Shown: positions 15,245-23,627 of the stretch, piece after piece | How the letters are laid out: each line of letters starts with the position of its first letter | How positions within the stretch are numbered: position 1 is the first letter of the stretch | NCBI GenBank assembly: GCA_003452915.1 | Contig: DMMZ01000050.1 | Coordinates: forward strand, 1-43,434 | DNA: 43,434 nt | Direction of reading: 5' to 3' | Source of the DNA: Clostridiales bacterium | GTDB taxonomy: Bacteria > Bacillota > Clostridia > Oscillospirales > CAG-382 | The notes under the pieces: generated by a model | What the model saw: the letters and a program-made list of their open reading frames with translations, nothing else | Told to the model about the DNA's origin: nothing | The model's database searches: none | Made by a program: the position numbers and the translations under genes

Positions 15245-15280
15245 CATTAAAAGAAGCCGCCCGGCAGGGCGGCTGCTTCT
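15245..15280 (-). terminator. intrinsic terminator of the 73-residue Cys-rich gene
   Basis: On the minus strand GCCGCCC pairs with GGGCGGC (stem region 15256-15273), with outer AGAAGC/GCTTCT pairing, and is followed by TTCTTTTAAT. It lies about 35 bases after the stop of the gene at 15314. Confidence 0.78.
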
Positions 15281-15313
15281 GTATTTAATTGATATTATTG
15301 CGGGTAACCGTTT

Positions 15314-15535
15314 TTAGCAATCTTTAAAATCTTTAAAATCTTTATCTTTCTTGCAGTTTACGATTATTGTGACATTGCAGCCTTCGCATTTCTTATCGAA
15401 CTTCTTACCGTCGCAGCAAGGATCCCATTTCTTATCTTCGCATTCGCAATTTACTATTATCTTAATATCGCAGCAGCATTCATCCTTCTTATCCTTCTTA
15501 TCACAAGGATTGTAACCGTTATATAAATCTCCCAT
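15314..15535 (-). CDS. small Cys/Lys/Asp-rich protein with internal duplication
   Basis: A 73-residue protein with 12 cysteines and many Asp/Lys residues. Two halves share the pattern (I/V)(K/T)IIVNC followed by charged residues: DIKIIVNCECEDKK and NVTIIVNCKKDKD, each preceded by a Cys cluster (ECCCD and CEGCN). The end KDKDFKDFKDC comes from a short tandem DNA repeat (ATCTTTAAA-like, 15320-15345). Start ATG 15533-15535 follows AAAGGTGAG; an in-frame ATG at 15598 has no good ribosome site. Likely a spore coat or metal-binding structural protein; not a recognised family. Confidence 0.68.
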   Translation of the reverse strand: MGDLYNGYNPCDKKDKKDECCCDIKIIVNCECEDKKWDPCCDGKKFDKKCEGCNVTIIVNCKKDKDFKDFKDC

Positions 15536-15644
15536 TATTATCTCACCTTTCATAATATCATGTCTTTTTAAGACGGTACAGACTTTTCTGTACGTCATTA
15601 CATTATATGAGTGAGGTATAAAATGGTGCTACTAAATAAATGTA

Positions 15645-16022
15645 TTACCAAAACCATTTCTTTCGTTTTAAATAAATTATACAAAAAGCAGAAACCAATA
15701 TGTTGAGTATAATTACAAACAAATATCCATATTGCCAAGAAAATTCCGGCATCTGCAGATTCATTCCATACAAGCCAACCAAGAGTGTTAATGGCATAAA
15801 AATTGAGGTTACAACTGTAAAAATTTTCATCAGTTTGTTTTGCTCAATATCAATTTGGGACTGCTAAGCTTCTCTTACCTGCGTAATATAATCACGTATA
15901 TTTAAAACATGTGAAAAAAGGCGATCAATCTTGCTGTCCAAAATTCTAAAATAACGTAAATCATCATTTGAGATAAGATCCTTTATTTTATCAATCTCAT
16001 CAAATAAAAGCATTTTATACAT
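15645..16022 (-). pseudogene. corA: remnant of a CorA-type magnesium transporter
   Basis: Only the last 125 codons of a CorA-like gene (normally about 310) remain. They include the membrane part TLLVGLYGMNLQMP with the family signature GMN and the basic end YLKRKKWFW. An in-frame TAG at 15864-15866 interrupts it where homologues have Tyr (EA-stop-QSQIDIEQNKLMKIFTVVTS). Upstream codons from ATG 16022 (MYKMLLFDEIDKIKDLIS) still fit the stalk helix. The large N-terminal cytoplasmic domain is missing and replaced by AT-rich DNA, so this is a decayed gene. Confidence 0.85.
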
Positions 16023-16048
16023 AAGTAAACCTTCTTTTTTAATTTATA

Positions 16049-16062
16049 CTAATTCGAATTAG
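16049..16062. promoter_or_regulatory. 14-bp perfect palindrome
   Basis: CTAATTCGAATTAG is self-complementary over all 14 bases. It lies in the 315-base gap between the corA remnant and the radical SAM gene. The gap also holds a hairpin AAAAGTC/GACTTTT (about 16082-16106) and the promoter at 16209. The palindrome could be an operator, but it is 150 bases upstream of that promoter. Confidence 0.35.
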
Positions 16063-16208
16063 AAACAGTGATAAATTCGAGGAAAAGTCTTTGATTTATG
16101 GACTTTTTTGAAGAATTTTTCTTACTGTTTCTTATGAGAAGTAGTATTATTATAGTATAACAAAAATATAAGAAAAAGTAAATTAATTTTCTGTTATATT
16201 AAATACTA

Positions 16209-16237
16209 TTGTATATTTAAGTATAAAGTGATATAAT
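16209..16237 (+). promoter_or_regulatory. possible promoter of the kamA-dlt-like cluster
   Basis: TATAAT (16232-16237) is a perfect -10 box with TTGTAT (16209-16214) 17 bases upstream, a weak -35 box. It lies about 100 bases before the first start codon and is the only good candidate in this gap. Confidence 0.5.
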
Positions 16238-16337
16238 TTGTTCGTTATGAACATATAAAAATCAAAAATAATAAAATCCGAAAGTTATATATGGTATTTA
16301 CGAGATGATCAAATGTAAAGAGGAGTTTCACACAGAA

Positions 16338-17432
16338 ATGAATTGGAAAAGAGAATTGGAAGATAATGTAACTACTGCAAAGGAACTACAAGATTACTTC
16401 CATTGGAACTTACCAAAAGATGATGAAAAAAAATTAAAAGAAATAATAAAACGATATCCAATGTCTGTATCAAAATATTATTTATCACTGATAAATCCTC
16501 ATATTGAAAATGACGAAATAAAGAAGTTATGCATACCATCTATTGAGGAAACTGATTTAAGCGGAAGTTTTGATACTAGTGGTGAAAAAAATAACACTGT
16601 AGTAGTGGGACTTCAACATAAATACAAGCAGACTGCATTAATTTTATCGACTAATAAGTGTGCTGCTTATTGCAGACATTGTTTCAGAAAAAGACTTGTG
16701 GGTGTCAACGATGAAGAAATCAACAAACATTTTGGAGATATAATAACTTATATAAAAGAGCATAAAGAGATAAATAATGTTCTAATTACAGGTGGAGATG
16801 CATTTGTTAACAGTAATCGGATTATTGAAGACTATTTAAAAGAATTAAATGAAATCGAACATATAAAGTTAATCAGATTCGGAACCAGAGTTCCCGTTGT
16901 TCTGCCAACCCGAATTTATAATGATAAAGAATTACTGAATATACTGGAGATGTATTCGAAGAAAAAAACTATATATGTGGTTACACAATTCAATCACCCA
17001 AGAGAAATAACAGAGGAATCAAAAAGAGCAGTAAATTGTTTGACTAACCTTGGAATTACCGTTAAAAACCAGACTGTTTTATTAAAAGGTGTAAATAATA
17101 ATCCGGTAACAATGGCTAAGCTTATAAACAAAATTATCGAAATAGGTGTTATTCCATATTATATTTTCCAATGCAGACCTGTTGTAGGCGTAAAAAATCA
17201 ATTTCAAGTACCGCTTAAGGAAGGTTATAGAATTATAACCGAAACTAGAAAGTTGTTAAGCGGACAAGGAAAATGTTTCCGTTATGTATTGTCAAATGAA
17301 AAAGGAAAGATTGAAGTTATCGGAGACTTAAATAAGGACAATCTTATTTTTAAATATCATCAAGCTAAATCAGATGAAGACGAAGAAAAGGTTTTTACTC
17401 TGGATATTGATGATAATCAATGCTGGATATAA
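16338..17432 (+). CDS. KamA-family radical SAM protein (aminomutase-like)
   Basis: A 364-residue radical SAM enzyme of the lysine 2,3-aminomutase family. It has the cluster motif CAAYCRHC (Cys108, Cys112, Cys115), SAM-binding TGGD, GTRVPVVLPTRI and FNHPREIT, as in true aminomutases, plus a lysine in SNEKGKIEV where the PLP lysine of KamA lies. By eye alignment, the two Asp residues that hold the lysine side chain in KamA (its 293 and 330) are Arg (QCRPV) and Ser or Leu (YVLSN) here, so the substrate is probably not lysine. Start ATG 16338 follows GAGGAG and fits the family; ATG 16305 has no ribosome site. It heads a cluster with an adenylation enzyme and carrier protein and may make the amino acid they activate. 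Confidence 0.85.
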   Translation: MNWKRELEDNVTTAKELQDYFHWNLPKDDEKKLKEIIKRYPMSVSKYYLSLINPHIENDEIKKLCIPSIEETDLSGSFDTSGEKNNTVVVGLQHKYKQTALILSTNKCAAYCRHCFRKRLVGVNDEEINKHFGDIITYIKEHKEINNVLITGGDAFVNSNRIIEDYLKELNEIEHIKLIRFGTRVPVVLPTRIYNDKELLNILEMYSKKKTIYVVTQFNHPREITEESKRAVNCLTNLGITVKNQTVLLKGVNNNPVTMAKLINKIIEIGVIPYYIFQCRPVVGVKNQFQVPLKEGYRIITETRKLLSGQGKCFRYVLSNEKGKIEVIGDLNKDNLIFKYHQAKSDEDEEKVFTLDIDDNQCWI

Positions 17433-17472
17433 AACAATATATCTTTTTTAAAATAGAAGGTAAATTTTTATT

Positions 17473-19104
17473 ATGAAACAGAAGCAGAATACCGTATTAT
17501 TATTTCTGATTGTTATAGTTCTTGCCTTAATTATCGTATTGTTATTTACTCAATTCAGAACTAAAGTAAAAGAATCTATTACCATAGAAGCCGGCTCTGA
17601 AATGGTCAATGTAAAAGATTTTTTGATTAATAAAAACAATAACGCAGAAATCATATCCGATTTAACGGAACTTGACCTTAAAACGCCCGGAAAGTATGAT
17701 ATAAAGATAAAGGTTAAAAACAAAGAATATAAGTCGATTTTAGAAATAGTCGATACTATAGCTCCAAAAGCAACAGCTAAAAATTTAATCTCACCCAAAG
17801 GAAAAACAATAGACGCTGCCAATTTTGTTACTGAAATAGCAGACGCCACTGCTGTCCGTGTTAATTATAAAGTGAAACCTGATTTTTCAAGGTTAGGCAC
17901 ACAGGAAGTTACTGTTACAGTTGAAGACAGCGGCAATAACCGAACAGACTTAGCGGTTGTTTTAATTATTCTTAATATACGCCAATCGGTTCAAATAGAG
18001 GCCGGAAGTCAGATGAACATCACACCGGAAATTTTTTTGCTTGAAGACAACTTTTCTGTTGCTTTTGAAAATGATATTTCAATGCTTGATATAAACAAGC
18101 CAGCAATTCATGAAATTCAGCTTAATGTTGACGGCAATTTATTATCCGTAAATATTGAAGTTATAGATACAACACCGCCAAACGCAACGATATGTAATCA
18201 GAATACCTGGACAGGCGAAGCAATAGAAGCATCTTCCTTTATTATCGATATTACAGATGCTTCCTCGGTTACAGCTTATTATAAAGAAACACCTGATTTT
18301 AACAAACTGGGCAATCAGGAAGTAACTATTGTTTTGGAAGACGAAAGTAAAAATAAGGCAGAAAATAAGGCTGTATTGACTGTTAAAGAGGATACCGAAT
18401 CTCCGAATATTTTAGGAACAAAAAACATAACCGCTTATATTAACGGTACAGTTTCATATAAAAGCGGTGTTACCGTAACTGATAACAAAGATACAGAAGT
18501 TAAACTTCAGATTGACAGCAGTAATGTAAACCTGAAGAAAGAGGGAACTTATACAGTAACCTACTCTGCTACCGATTCAAACGGTAACAGAGCTACGAAA
18601 ACAATAAACGTAACCGTAATTAAACAGACAATCTCGGAGGAAGTCGTCTATAAAATGGTTGACGATATCCTTGCTGAAATCACAACCGAAAACATGACTA
18701 AAAAAGAAAAAGCATATGCGATATATAAATGGATCAGAGAGAATATGGGCTATGTAGGAACCTCAGATAAAAATGATTGGCTAAAGGAAGTTCATCGCGG
18801 TATAACCACAGGCTTAGGTGATTGCTTTACGTTTTATTCTGTCGCAGAAGTATTTCTTACGAGAGCAGGCATTGACAATATGATGGTAACCAGAGTGGGC
18901 GGTAAAACCAGTCATTTCTGGAACTTGGTAAATTGCGGTGACGGCTGGTATCATTTTGACAGCTGTACCCATATTGACAGGAGAGAAACCTTTATGATGA
19001 CAGATGCAGAGGTCGCACAATTTACTATAGATCGTGGAATAAATTATTATGTATTTGATAAGTCGTTATATCCGAGAACTCCCGAAGAACCCTTTGAATT
19101 ATAA
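17473..19104 (+). CDS. membrane-anchored transglutaminase-like protein with Ig-like modules
   Basis: A 543-residue surface protein. An N-terminal membrane helix (about 8-26) is followed by two related modules of about 150 residues, each starting IEAGS(E/Q)M and containing (D/N)F.(K/R)LG.QEVT, then a DUF5011-type Ig-like domain (about 310-390, GTYTVTYSATDSNGNRATKT). The C-terminal transglutaminase-core domain keeps the full Cys-His-Asp triad: Cys451 in GLGDCFTF, His481 in SHFWNLV, Asp496 in YHFDSC. Such domains act as thiol proteases, amidases or cross-linkers outside the cell. It lies between the KamA-like and adenylation genes with gaps of 40 and 32 bases and no terminator, so it may process or cross-link the modified wall polymer. 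Confidence 0.85.
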   Translation: MKQKQNTVLLFLIVIVLALIIVLLFTQFRTKVKESITIEAGSEMVNVKDFLINKNNNAEIISDLTELDLKTPGKYDIKIKVKNKEYKSILEIVDTIAPKATAKNLISPKGKTIDAANFVTEIADATAVRVNYKVKPDFSRLGTQEVTVTVEDSGNNRTDLAVVLIILNIRQSVQIEAGSQMNITPEIFLLEDNFSVAFENDISMLDINKPAIHEIQLNVDGNLLSVNIEVIDTTPPNATICNQNTWTGEAIEASSFIIDITDASSVTAYYKETPDFNKLGNQEVTIVLEDESKNKAENKAVLTVKEDTESPNILGTKNITAYINGTVSYKSGVTVTDNKDTEVKLQIDSSNVNLKKEGTYTVTYSATDSNGNRATKTINVTVIKQTISEEVVYKMVDDILAEITTENMTKKEKAYAIYKWIRENMGYVGTSDKNDWLKEVHRGITTGLGDCFTFYSVAEVFLTRAGIDNMMVTRVGGKTSHFWNLVNCGDGWYHFDSCTHIDRRETFMMTDAEVAQFTIDRGINYYVFDKSLYPRTPEEPFEL

Positions 19105-19136
19105 TCTTAGTTTAAACACGAGAGGTTAAATATTTA

Positions 19137-20666
19137 ATGCAAAGAAACATATTGGAATATCTGGAAAAAACAGTACAAGAATTTCCGGATAAAATAGCTT
19201 TTGCAAACGATACGGAATTAATGACCTTCCGACAGCTTTCAGAAAATGCAAAAGCGATCGGATCATTCTTAATCGGACAAGCCCATGAAAAAGAACCTGT
19301 AGTTGTTTTTATGGGAAAACGCCCAAGGACGATTGCTACATTTATGGGAGTTTTATATGCGGGTTGTTATTATGTTCCGATCGATGAGGAGATGCCCAAG
19401 CAACGTATTGAACTTATTTTTCAAAGTCTTGGTTCAATGTCAATAATCTGCGACAGCGAAACAAAAAGTATCTTGGAAAGCTATAATTATAACGGTAAAT
19501 TATACGGTTATGATGAAATAATAAAGACTGTCGTAAATGATAAAGCTCTGGAAGAAATCAGAAGCCGACAGATAGACACCGATCCGGTTTATATTGTATT
19601 CACCTCGGGTTCAACAGGCATTCCCAAGGGAGTGGTAGCCTGCCATCGTTCAGTTATTGATTACATTGATAATCTAGTTGTTGTAATGGGTTTTGATAAT
19701 AATACCGTTTTCGGCAATCAGGCACCTTTATATGTTGACGGTTGCTTAAAGGACGCTTTTTCAACAATAAAACTTGGGGCTACAGCTTACTTGATACCGA
19801 AGAAACTATTTATGTTTCCGCTAAAGCTGGCGGAGTATCTTAATAATAATAAAATAAATACAATCTGCTGGGTAGCCTCTGCTATATCCTTATTATCCTC
19901 CTTCGGCGTTTTGGAAAAAGAAACACCTAAGTATCTTAAAACCATCGCTTTCGGAAGCGAAGTATTCCCGATAAAACAATTACAAATATACAAAAAATAT
20001 CTACCCAACGCAAGGTATTTTAACCTTTACGGACCCACGGAAGCCACCGGAATGTCTTGTTATTACGAAGTAAAACGTGATTTTGAGCTAGATGAGGTTA
20101 TTCCGATAGGGAAACCTTTTGATAATACAGAAATTATATTGCTTGATGAAAACAAAAAAAGAACCAAGTTCGGTGAACCGGGTGAAATCTGTATAAGAGG
20201 TACCTCTGTTACACTGGGATATTACAAGGATTTTGAAAAAACAGCCAAGGTTTTTATCCAAAATCCTTTAAATGACCTTTATCCCGAAGTAATTTATTGT
20301 ACGGGTGACATGGGCAGATATAACGAATTCGGTGAATTGATTTATATTTCTCGTAAGGACAATCAGATCAAGCATATGGGTTACCGCATTGAGCTTAACG
20401 AAATAGAGTTAGCGGCTAATATGATGGACAAGGTCAAGAGTGCCTGCTGTATCTTTGATGATGTTAAAAAGAAGATTTTATTGTTTTATTCAGGAGATAT
20501 CGCCAAGGACGAGATAATCAATCATATGAAAGAAAAACTTCCTCGTTATATGATACCTAATGTAATCGAACAGGTAGAATCAATGCCTTTTACTTTAAGC
20601 GGCAAGATAAACCGTATGCAGTTAAAAGAAACTTATTTAAACAGAAAAGAGAACAATAATGGATAA
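19137..20666 (+). CDS. DltA-like amino acid adenylation enzyme
   Basis: A 509-residue AMP-forming enzyme. It shows the core motifs of adenylation domains in order: YIVFTSGSTGIPKG, NLYGPTEATG, YCTGDMG, RKDNQIKHMGYRIELNEIE, and the C-terminal SGKINR with the catalytic Lys. In the pocket region LYVDGCLKDAF lines up with FSFDLSVMD of DltA and keeps the Asp that binds the alpha-amino group, so the substrate is an amino acid with a free amino group. It would load that onto the carrier protein encoded next (8-base overlap). It belongs to a DltA-like branch; true D-alanine use is possible, but the rest of the pocket differs and the KamA-like neighbour suggests another amino acid. Confidence 0.85.
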   Translation: MQRNILEYLEKTVQEFPDKIAFANDTELMTFRQLSENAKAIGSFLIGQAHEKEPVVVFMGKRPRTIATFMGVLYAGCYYVPIDEEMPKQRIELIFQSLGSMSIICDSETKSILESYNYNGKLYGYDEIIKTVVNDKALEEIRSRQIDTDPVYIVFTSGSTGIPKGVVACHRSVIDYIDNLVVVMGFDNNTVFGNQAPLYVDGCLKDAFSTIKLGATAYLIPKKLFMFPLKLAEYLNNNKINTICWVASAISLLSSFGVLEKETPKYLKTIAFGSEVFPIKQLQIYKKYLPNARYFNLYGPTEATGMSCYYEVKRDFELDEVIPIGKPFDNTEIILLDENKKRTKFGEPGEICIRGTSVTLGYYKDFEKTAKVFIQNPLNDLYPEVIYCTGDMGRYNEFGELIYISRKDNQIKHMGYRIELNEIELAANMMDKVKSACCIFDDVKKKILLFYSGDIAKDEIINHMKEKLPRYMIPNVIEQVESMPFTLSGKINRMQLKETYLNRKENNNG

Positions 20667-20886
20667 ACTCATAAAAATTCTAAGTGAAATGCACCCTGAG
20701 ATTGACTATGATAAAAACAATAAATTAATTGATAACAATGTTCTCGATTCGTTTGATATAGTAACTTTGATTTCTGAAATTAACGATGAATTTGATATAA
20801 CAATACCGGTAGAAGAAATCGTACCGGAGAATTTTAATTCCGCAAAAGCATTATACGAGCTGATAGAACGTCTGCAAGATAATTAA
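20659..20886 (+). CDS. acyl/aminoacyl carrier protein (DltC-like)
   Basis: A 75-residue acidic four-helix carrier protein. The phosphopantetheine site is Ser31 in NNVLDSFDIVTLI, followed by the recognition helix EINDEFDITIPVEEI. It carries the amino acid activated by the enzyme just upstream, whose gene it overlaps by 8 bases, to the MBOAT protein encoded 13 bases downstream. Needs a phosphopantetheinyl transferase from elsewhere in the genome. Confidence 0.9.
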   Translation: MDKLIKILSEMHPEIDYDKNNKLIDNNVLDSFDIVTLISEINDEFDITIPVEEIVPENFNSAKALYELIERLQDN

Positions 20887-20899
20887 TAGGGTATAGGGT

Positions 20900-22492
20900 A
20901 TGCTGTTTACATCATATAGCTTCTTGTTGTTTCTGGTTGTATTATTTGTCGTTTATTATCTTATTCCAAAGCGTTTTCAATGGATATTATTGCTTGTAGC
21001 CAGTTACATATTCTACAGCTTTGTAGGATTAAAATTCATGGTTTATATTCTGGCTACTACAATATCAACCTATCTGATAAGTCGGATTATAAGTAATATT
21101 CAAATAAAACAAGCAGACTATTTTAAAAACAATAAAGGAACAATCGATAAGGAAGATCTGAAAAAATACAAAGCAAACATGAAGTCGCAGCAAAAAAGAT
21201 GGATGGCAACGTGTTTGCTGATTAATTTCGGTATTTTAGCTGTGTTAAAATATACCGATTTTTCGATTTCCAATATAAATTTCGTCATACACCTTTTTAA
21301 TCCCGAGAGGGAATTTTCTTATCTTAATCTTGCAATTCCTCTTGGAATTTCATTTTATACTTTTCAGAGCATGGGTTATCTGATAGATATCTACAGAGAA
21401 AAATATTCATATGAGAAAAATATATTTAAGTTCGGACTATTTATTTCTTATTTTCCTCAGTTGATACAAGGACCGATAAGCCGCTTTGATGATCTGAAAA
21501 AAACAATGTTTGAGGAACACTCCTATAATCAAAGGAGTATATCCCTCGGCTTTCAACGGGTTCTCTGGGGCTTTTTCAAGAAGCTGGTAATTGCGGACAG
21601 ACTGTTGGTTGCTGTTAAAACAATAGTCGGTTCACCGGATGAATATACCGGTGTTTACGTGCTTTTAGGCATGCTTTTCTATGGAATAGAACTGTACACC
21701 GATTTTAGCGGTGGTATTGACATAACAATCGGAATTTCGGAAATGCTTGGAATAAATTTAAAAGAAAACTTCAACCGCCCATTCTTTTCGAAATCCATTG
21801 CGGAATATTGGAGAAGATGGCATATTACACTCGGCACATGGTTCAAAGACTATATGTTCTATCCGATTTCTATAAGTAAACCAGTATTGAAATTAGCAAA
21901 AAAAAGCAGGGAACGCTTCGGTAATTCATTTGGAAAAAGAGTGCCTGTATATATTTCTACAATTGTGATATGGTTTACCACGGGAATCTGGCACGGAGCA
22001 GCCTGGAACTTCGCCGTATGGGGACTATTAAATGCTGTTATTATTTTAGCTTCTCATGAATGCACCCCTTTATATACAAGGTTTCACACGAAATTCCATG
22101 TAGAACATACCTTTTCGTTCCGATTGTTTCAGGTAGCTCGTACCTTTTGGTTGATGGCTTTTCTGCGAACCTTCGATTTATATCGTGGAGTAGGAACTAC
22201 CTTTAAAATGTACGGTTCTGTTTTTGGTGATTTTAATGTTTCGGAATTATTTAACGGAGGTCTTTTGAATCTCGGGCTGTCTGTTGCAGATTATATTATT
22301 ATAGTCCTTTCGGTTACTGTTCTTGTAACCGTTAGCTTGTTACAGAGATCAGGCGGTGTAAGAGAAAGACTGATGAAAAAACCTGTAGCAGTTCGCTATT
22401 GTACTAATTTTGTTTTATTTTTATCAATATTGATATTCGGAGCATATGGAGTTGGTTATAATGCGTCGCAATTTATCTACAGTCAATTTTAA
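20900..22492 (+). CDS. MBOAT family acyltransferase (DltB/AlgI-like)
   Basis: A 530-residue membrane-bound O-acyltransferase with about 11 hydrophobic segments. Family marks include QGPISRFDD, YTDFSGGIDI, NFNRPFFSKSIAEYWRRWHI, LGTWFKDYMFYPI and the catalytic His365 in TGIWHGAAWNF. DltB and AlgI relatives move an acyl or aminoacyl group from a carrier through the membrane to a polymer hydroxyl outside. With the adenylation enzyme, carrier and SGNH protein in the same cluster, it should transfer the activated amino acid to a cell-surface polymer. It is longer than typical DltB (about 400 residues); the extra length is mostly a Lys-rich cytoplasmic insert near residues 70-100 and the C-terminal helices. 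Confidence 0.9.
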   Translation: MLFTSYSFLLFLVVLFVVYYLIPKRFQWILLLVASYIFYSFVGLKFMVYILATTISTYLISRIISNIQIKQADYFKNNKGTIDKEDLKKYKANMKSQQKRWMATCLLINFGILAVLKYTDFSISNINFVIHLFNPEREFSYLNLAIPLGISFYTFQSMGYLIDIYREKYSYEKNIFKFGLFISYFPQLIQGPISRFDDLKKTMFEEHSYNQRSISLGFQRVLWGFFKKLVIADRLLVAVKTIVGSPDEYTGVYVLLGMLFYGIELYTDFSGGIDITIGISEMLGINLKENFNRPFFSKSIAEYWRRWHITLGTWFKDYMFYPISISKPVLKLAKKSRERFGNSFGKRVPVYISTIVIWFTTGIWHGAAWNFAVWGLLNAVIILASHECTPLYTRFHTKFHVEHTFSFRLFQVARTFWLMAFLRTFDLYRGVGTTFKMYGSVFGDFNVSELFNGGLLNLGLSVADYIIIVLSVTVLVTVSLLQRSGGVRERLMKKPVAVRYCTNFVLFLSILIFGAYGVGYNASQFIYSQF

Positions 22493-22534
22493 AAAAACAA
22501 TTCCAACGCTTTTCGAAAGGTTATTTAAAATTTT

Positions 22535-23614
22535 ATGAAGAAAAAAATTATTATAAATCTAGCGGTATTTTTAATAATAATTGTCATACTCGCTCTTGTT
22601 CAAAACCTGTTGATGCCAAAGTATATGTCATCAATCTTTGAGGGTAACCTTGTGGAAGAGTATTATAATAATGAAAAAGACAATGATGTAATTTTCATCG
22701 GCGACTGCGAAGTGTATTCCAATATTTCTCCGATAACATTATGGGAGAACTATGGAATTACCAGCTTCATCAGAGGAAGTGCCGAGCAGCTTATATGGCA
22801 ATCTTATTATTTATTGGAAGAAACACTTACTTATGAAAAACCAGAGGTTGTCGTATTTAATGTGTTATCAATGAAAAGCAGCGAACCTCATAAGGAAGCA
22901 TTCAATCGACTTACCTTAGACAGAATGAAGCTTTCCAAGTCGAAAATCGGTGCTATAAACGCCTCTATGCTCGAGGATGAGGAATTTATAACATATCTTT
23001 TTCCGATTTTAAGATATCATTCCAGATGGAACGAGCTGACTGGCGAGGACTTTAAATACCTGTTAAGCAAAGAAAAGAAATCCCACAACGGATTTCTTAT
23101 GAGATCGGATGTAAAACCTGTAAGTTATGTTCCAGAGGGTAAAAAACTTCCCGACTACCGCTTCAGTGAAAATTGTTATAATTATTTGGATCGCATAACC
23201 AAGCTATGCAAGGATAACAATATAAAACTTATTTTAATGAAAGCACCAAGTGTTTATCCTTATTGGTATGAAGAATGGGATCAGCAAATGGTCGAATATG
23301 CTAAAGAAAACGACTTGACTTATATAAACTTTTTGGATTATGTTGATGAAATAGGTATTGATCATAACACAGACACATATGACGGCGGTTTGCATTTAAA
23401 TCTTGCAGGGGCGGAAAAGCTGACAAAGTATTTTGGAGAAATTTTAAGCAAAAACTTTAATTTGGAAGACCGCAGAGCTGATGAAAATTTAAAGAAAATA
23501 TGGAACAAGAAGATAGACTTTTATAATGATATGAAACAGCACCAGCAAGAGGAGCTTGAAGAATATGGTTACCTCAAAAGCTACGGTGCTGTAAAACCGG
23601 AAGAAGGTAAATAG
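22535..23614 (+). CDS. DltD-like SGNH protein with Cys in place of Ser
   Basis: A 359-residue protein with one N-terminal membrane helix (about 5-27) and an extracellular SGNH-hydrolase-like domain. Block I reads VIFIGDCEVYSNISP: Cys58 stands where the nucleophile Ser (GDS/GSS) is expected. Block V reads DGGLHLN with Asp283 and His287. A GSAEQ segment and a WQSYYLLEE helix follow block I, as in DltD-like proteins. DltD helps MBOAT DltB pass D-alanine to teichoic acid, so this protein should be the outside partner of the MBOAT protein encoded upstream. A Cys nucleophile would favour thioester-type transfer over plain hydrolysis; that is inference. Confidence 0.82.
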   Translation: MKKKIIINLAVFLIIIVILALVQNLLMPKYMSSIFEGNLVEEYYNNEKDNDVIFIGDCEVYSNISPITLWENYGITSFIRGSAEQLIWQSYYLLEETLTYEKPEVVVFNVLSMKSSEPHKEAFNRLTLDRMKLSKSKIGAINASMLEDEEFITYLFPILRYHSRWNELTGEDFKYLLSKEKKSHNGFLMRSDVKPVSYVPEGKKLPDYRFSENCYNYLDRITKLCKDNNIKLILMKAPSVYPYWYEEWDQQMVEYAKENDLTYINFLDYVDEIGIDHNTDTYDGGLHLNLAGAEKLTKYFGEILSKNFNLEDRRADENLKKIWNKKIDFYNDMKQHQQEELEEYGYLKSYGAVKPEEGK

Positions 23615-23627
23615 GAGGATTTATTTT

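Noticed and set aside
16082..16106. AAAAGTC/GACTTTT hairpin as a plus-strand terminator
   Set aside because: No plus-strand gene lies upstream; it may be chance pairing in AT-rich DNA.
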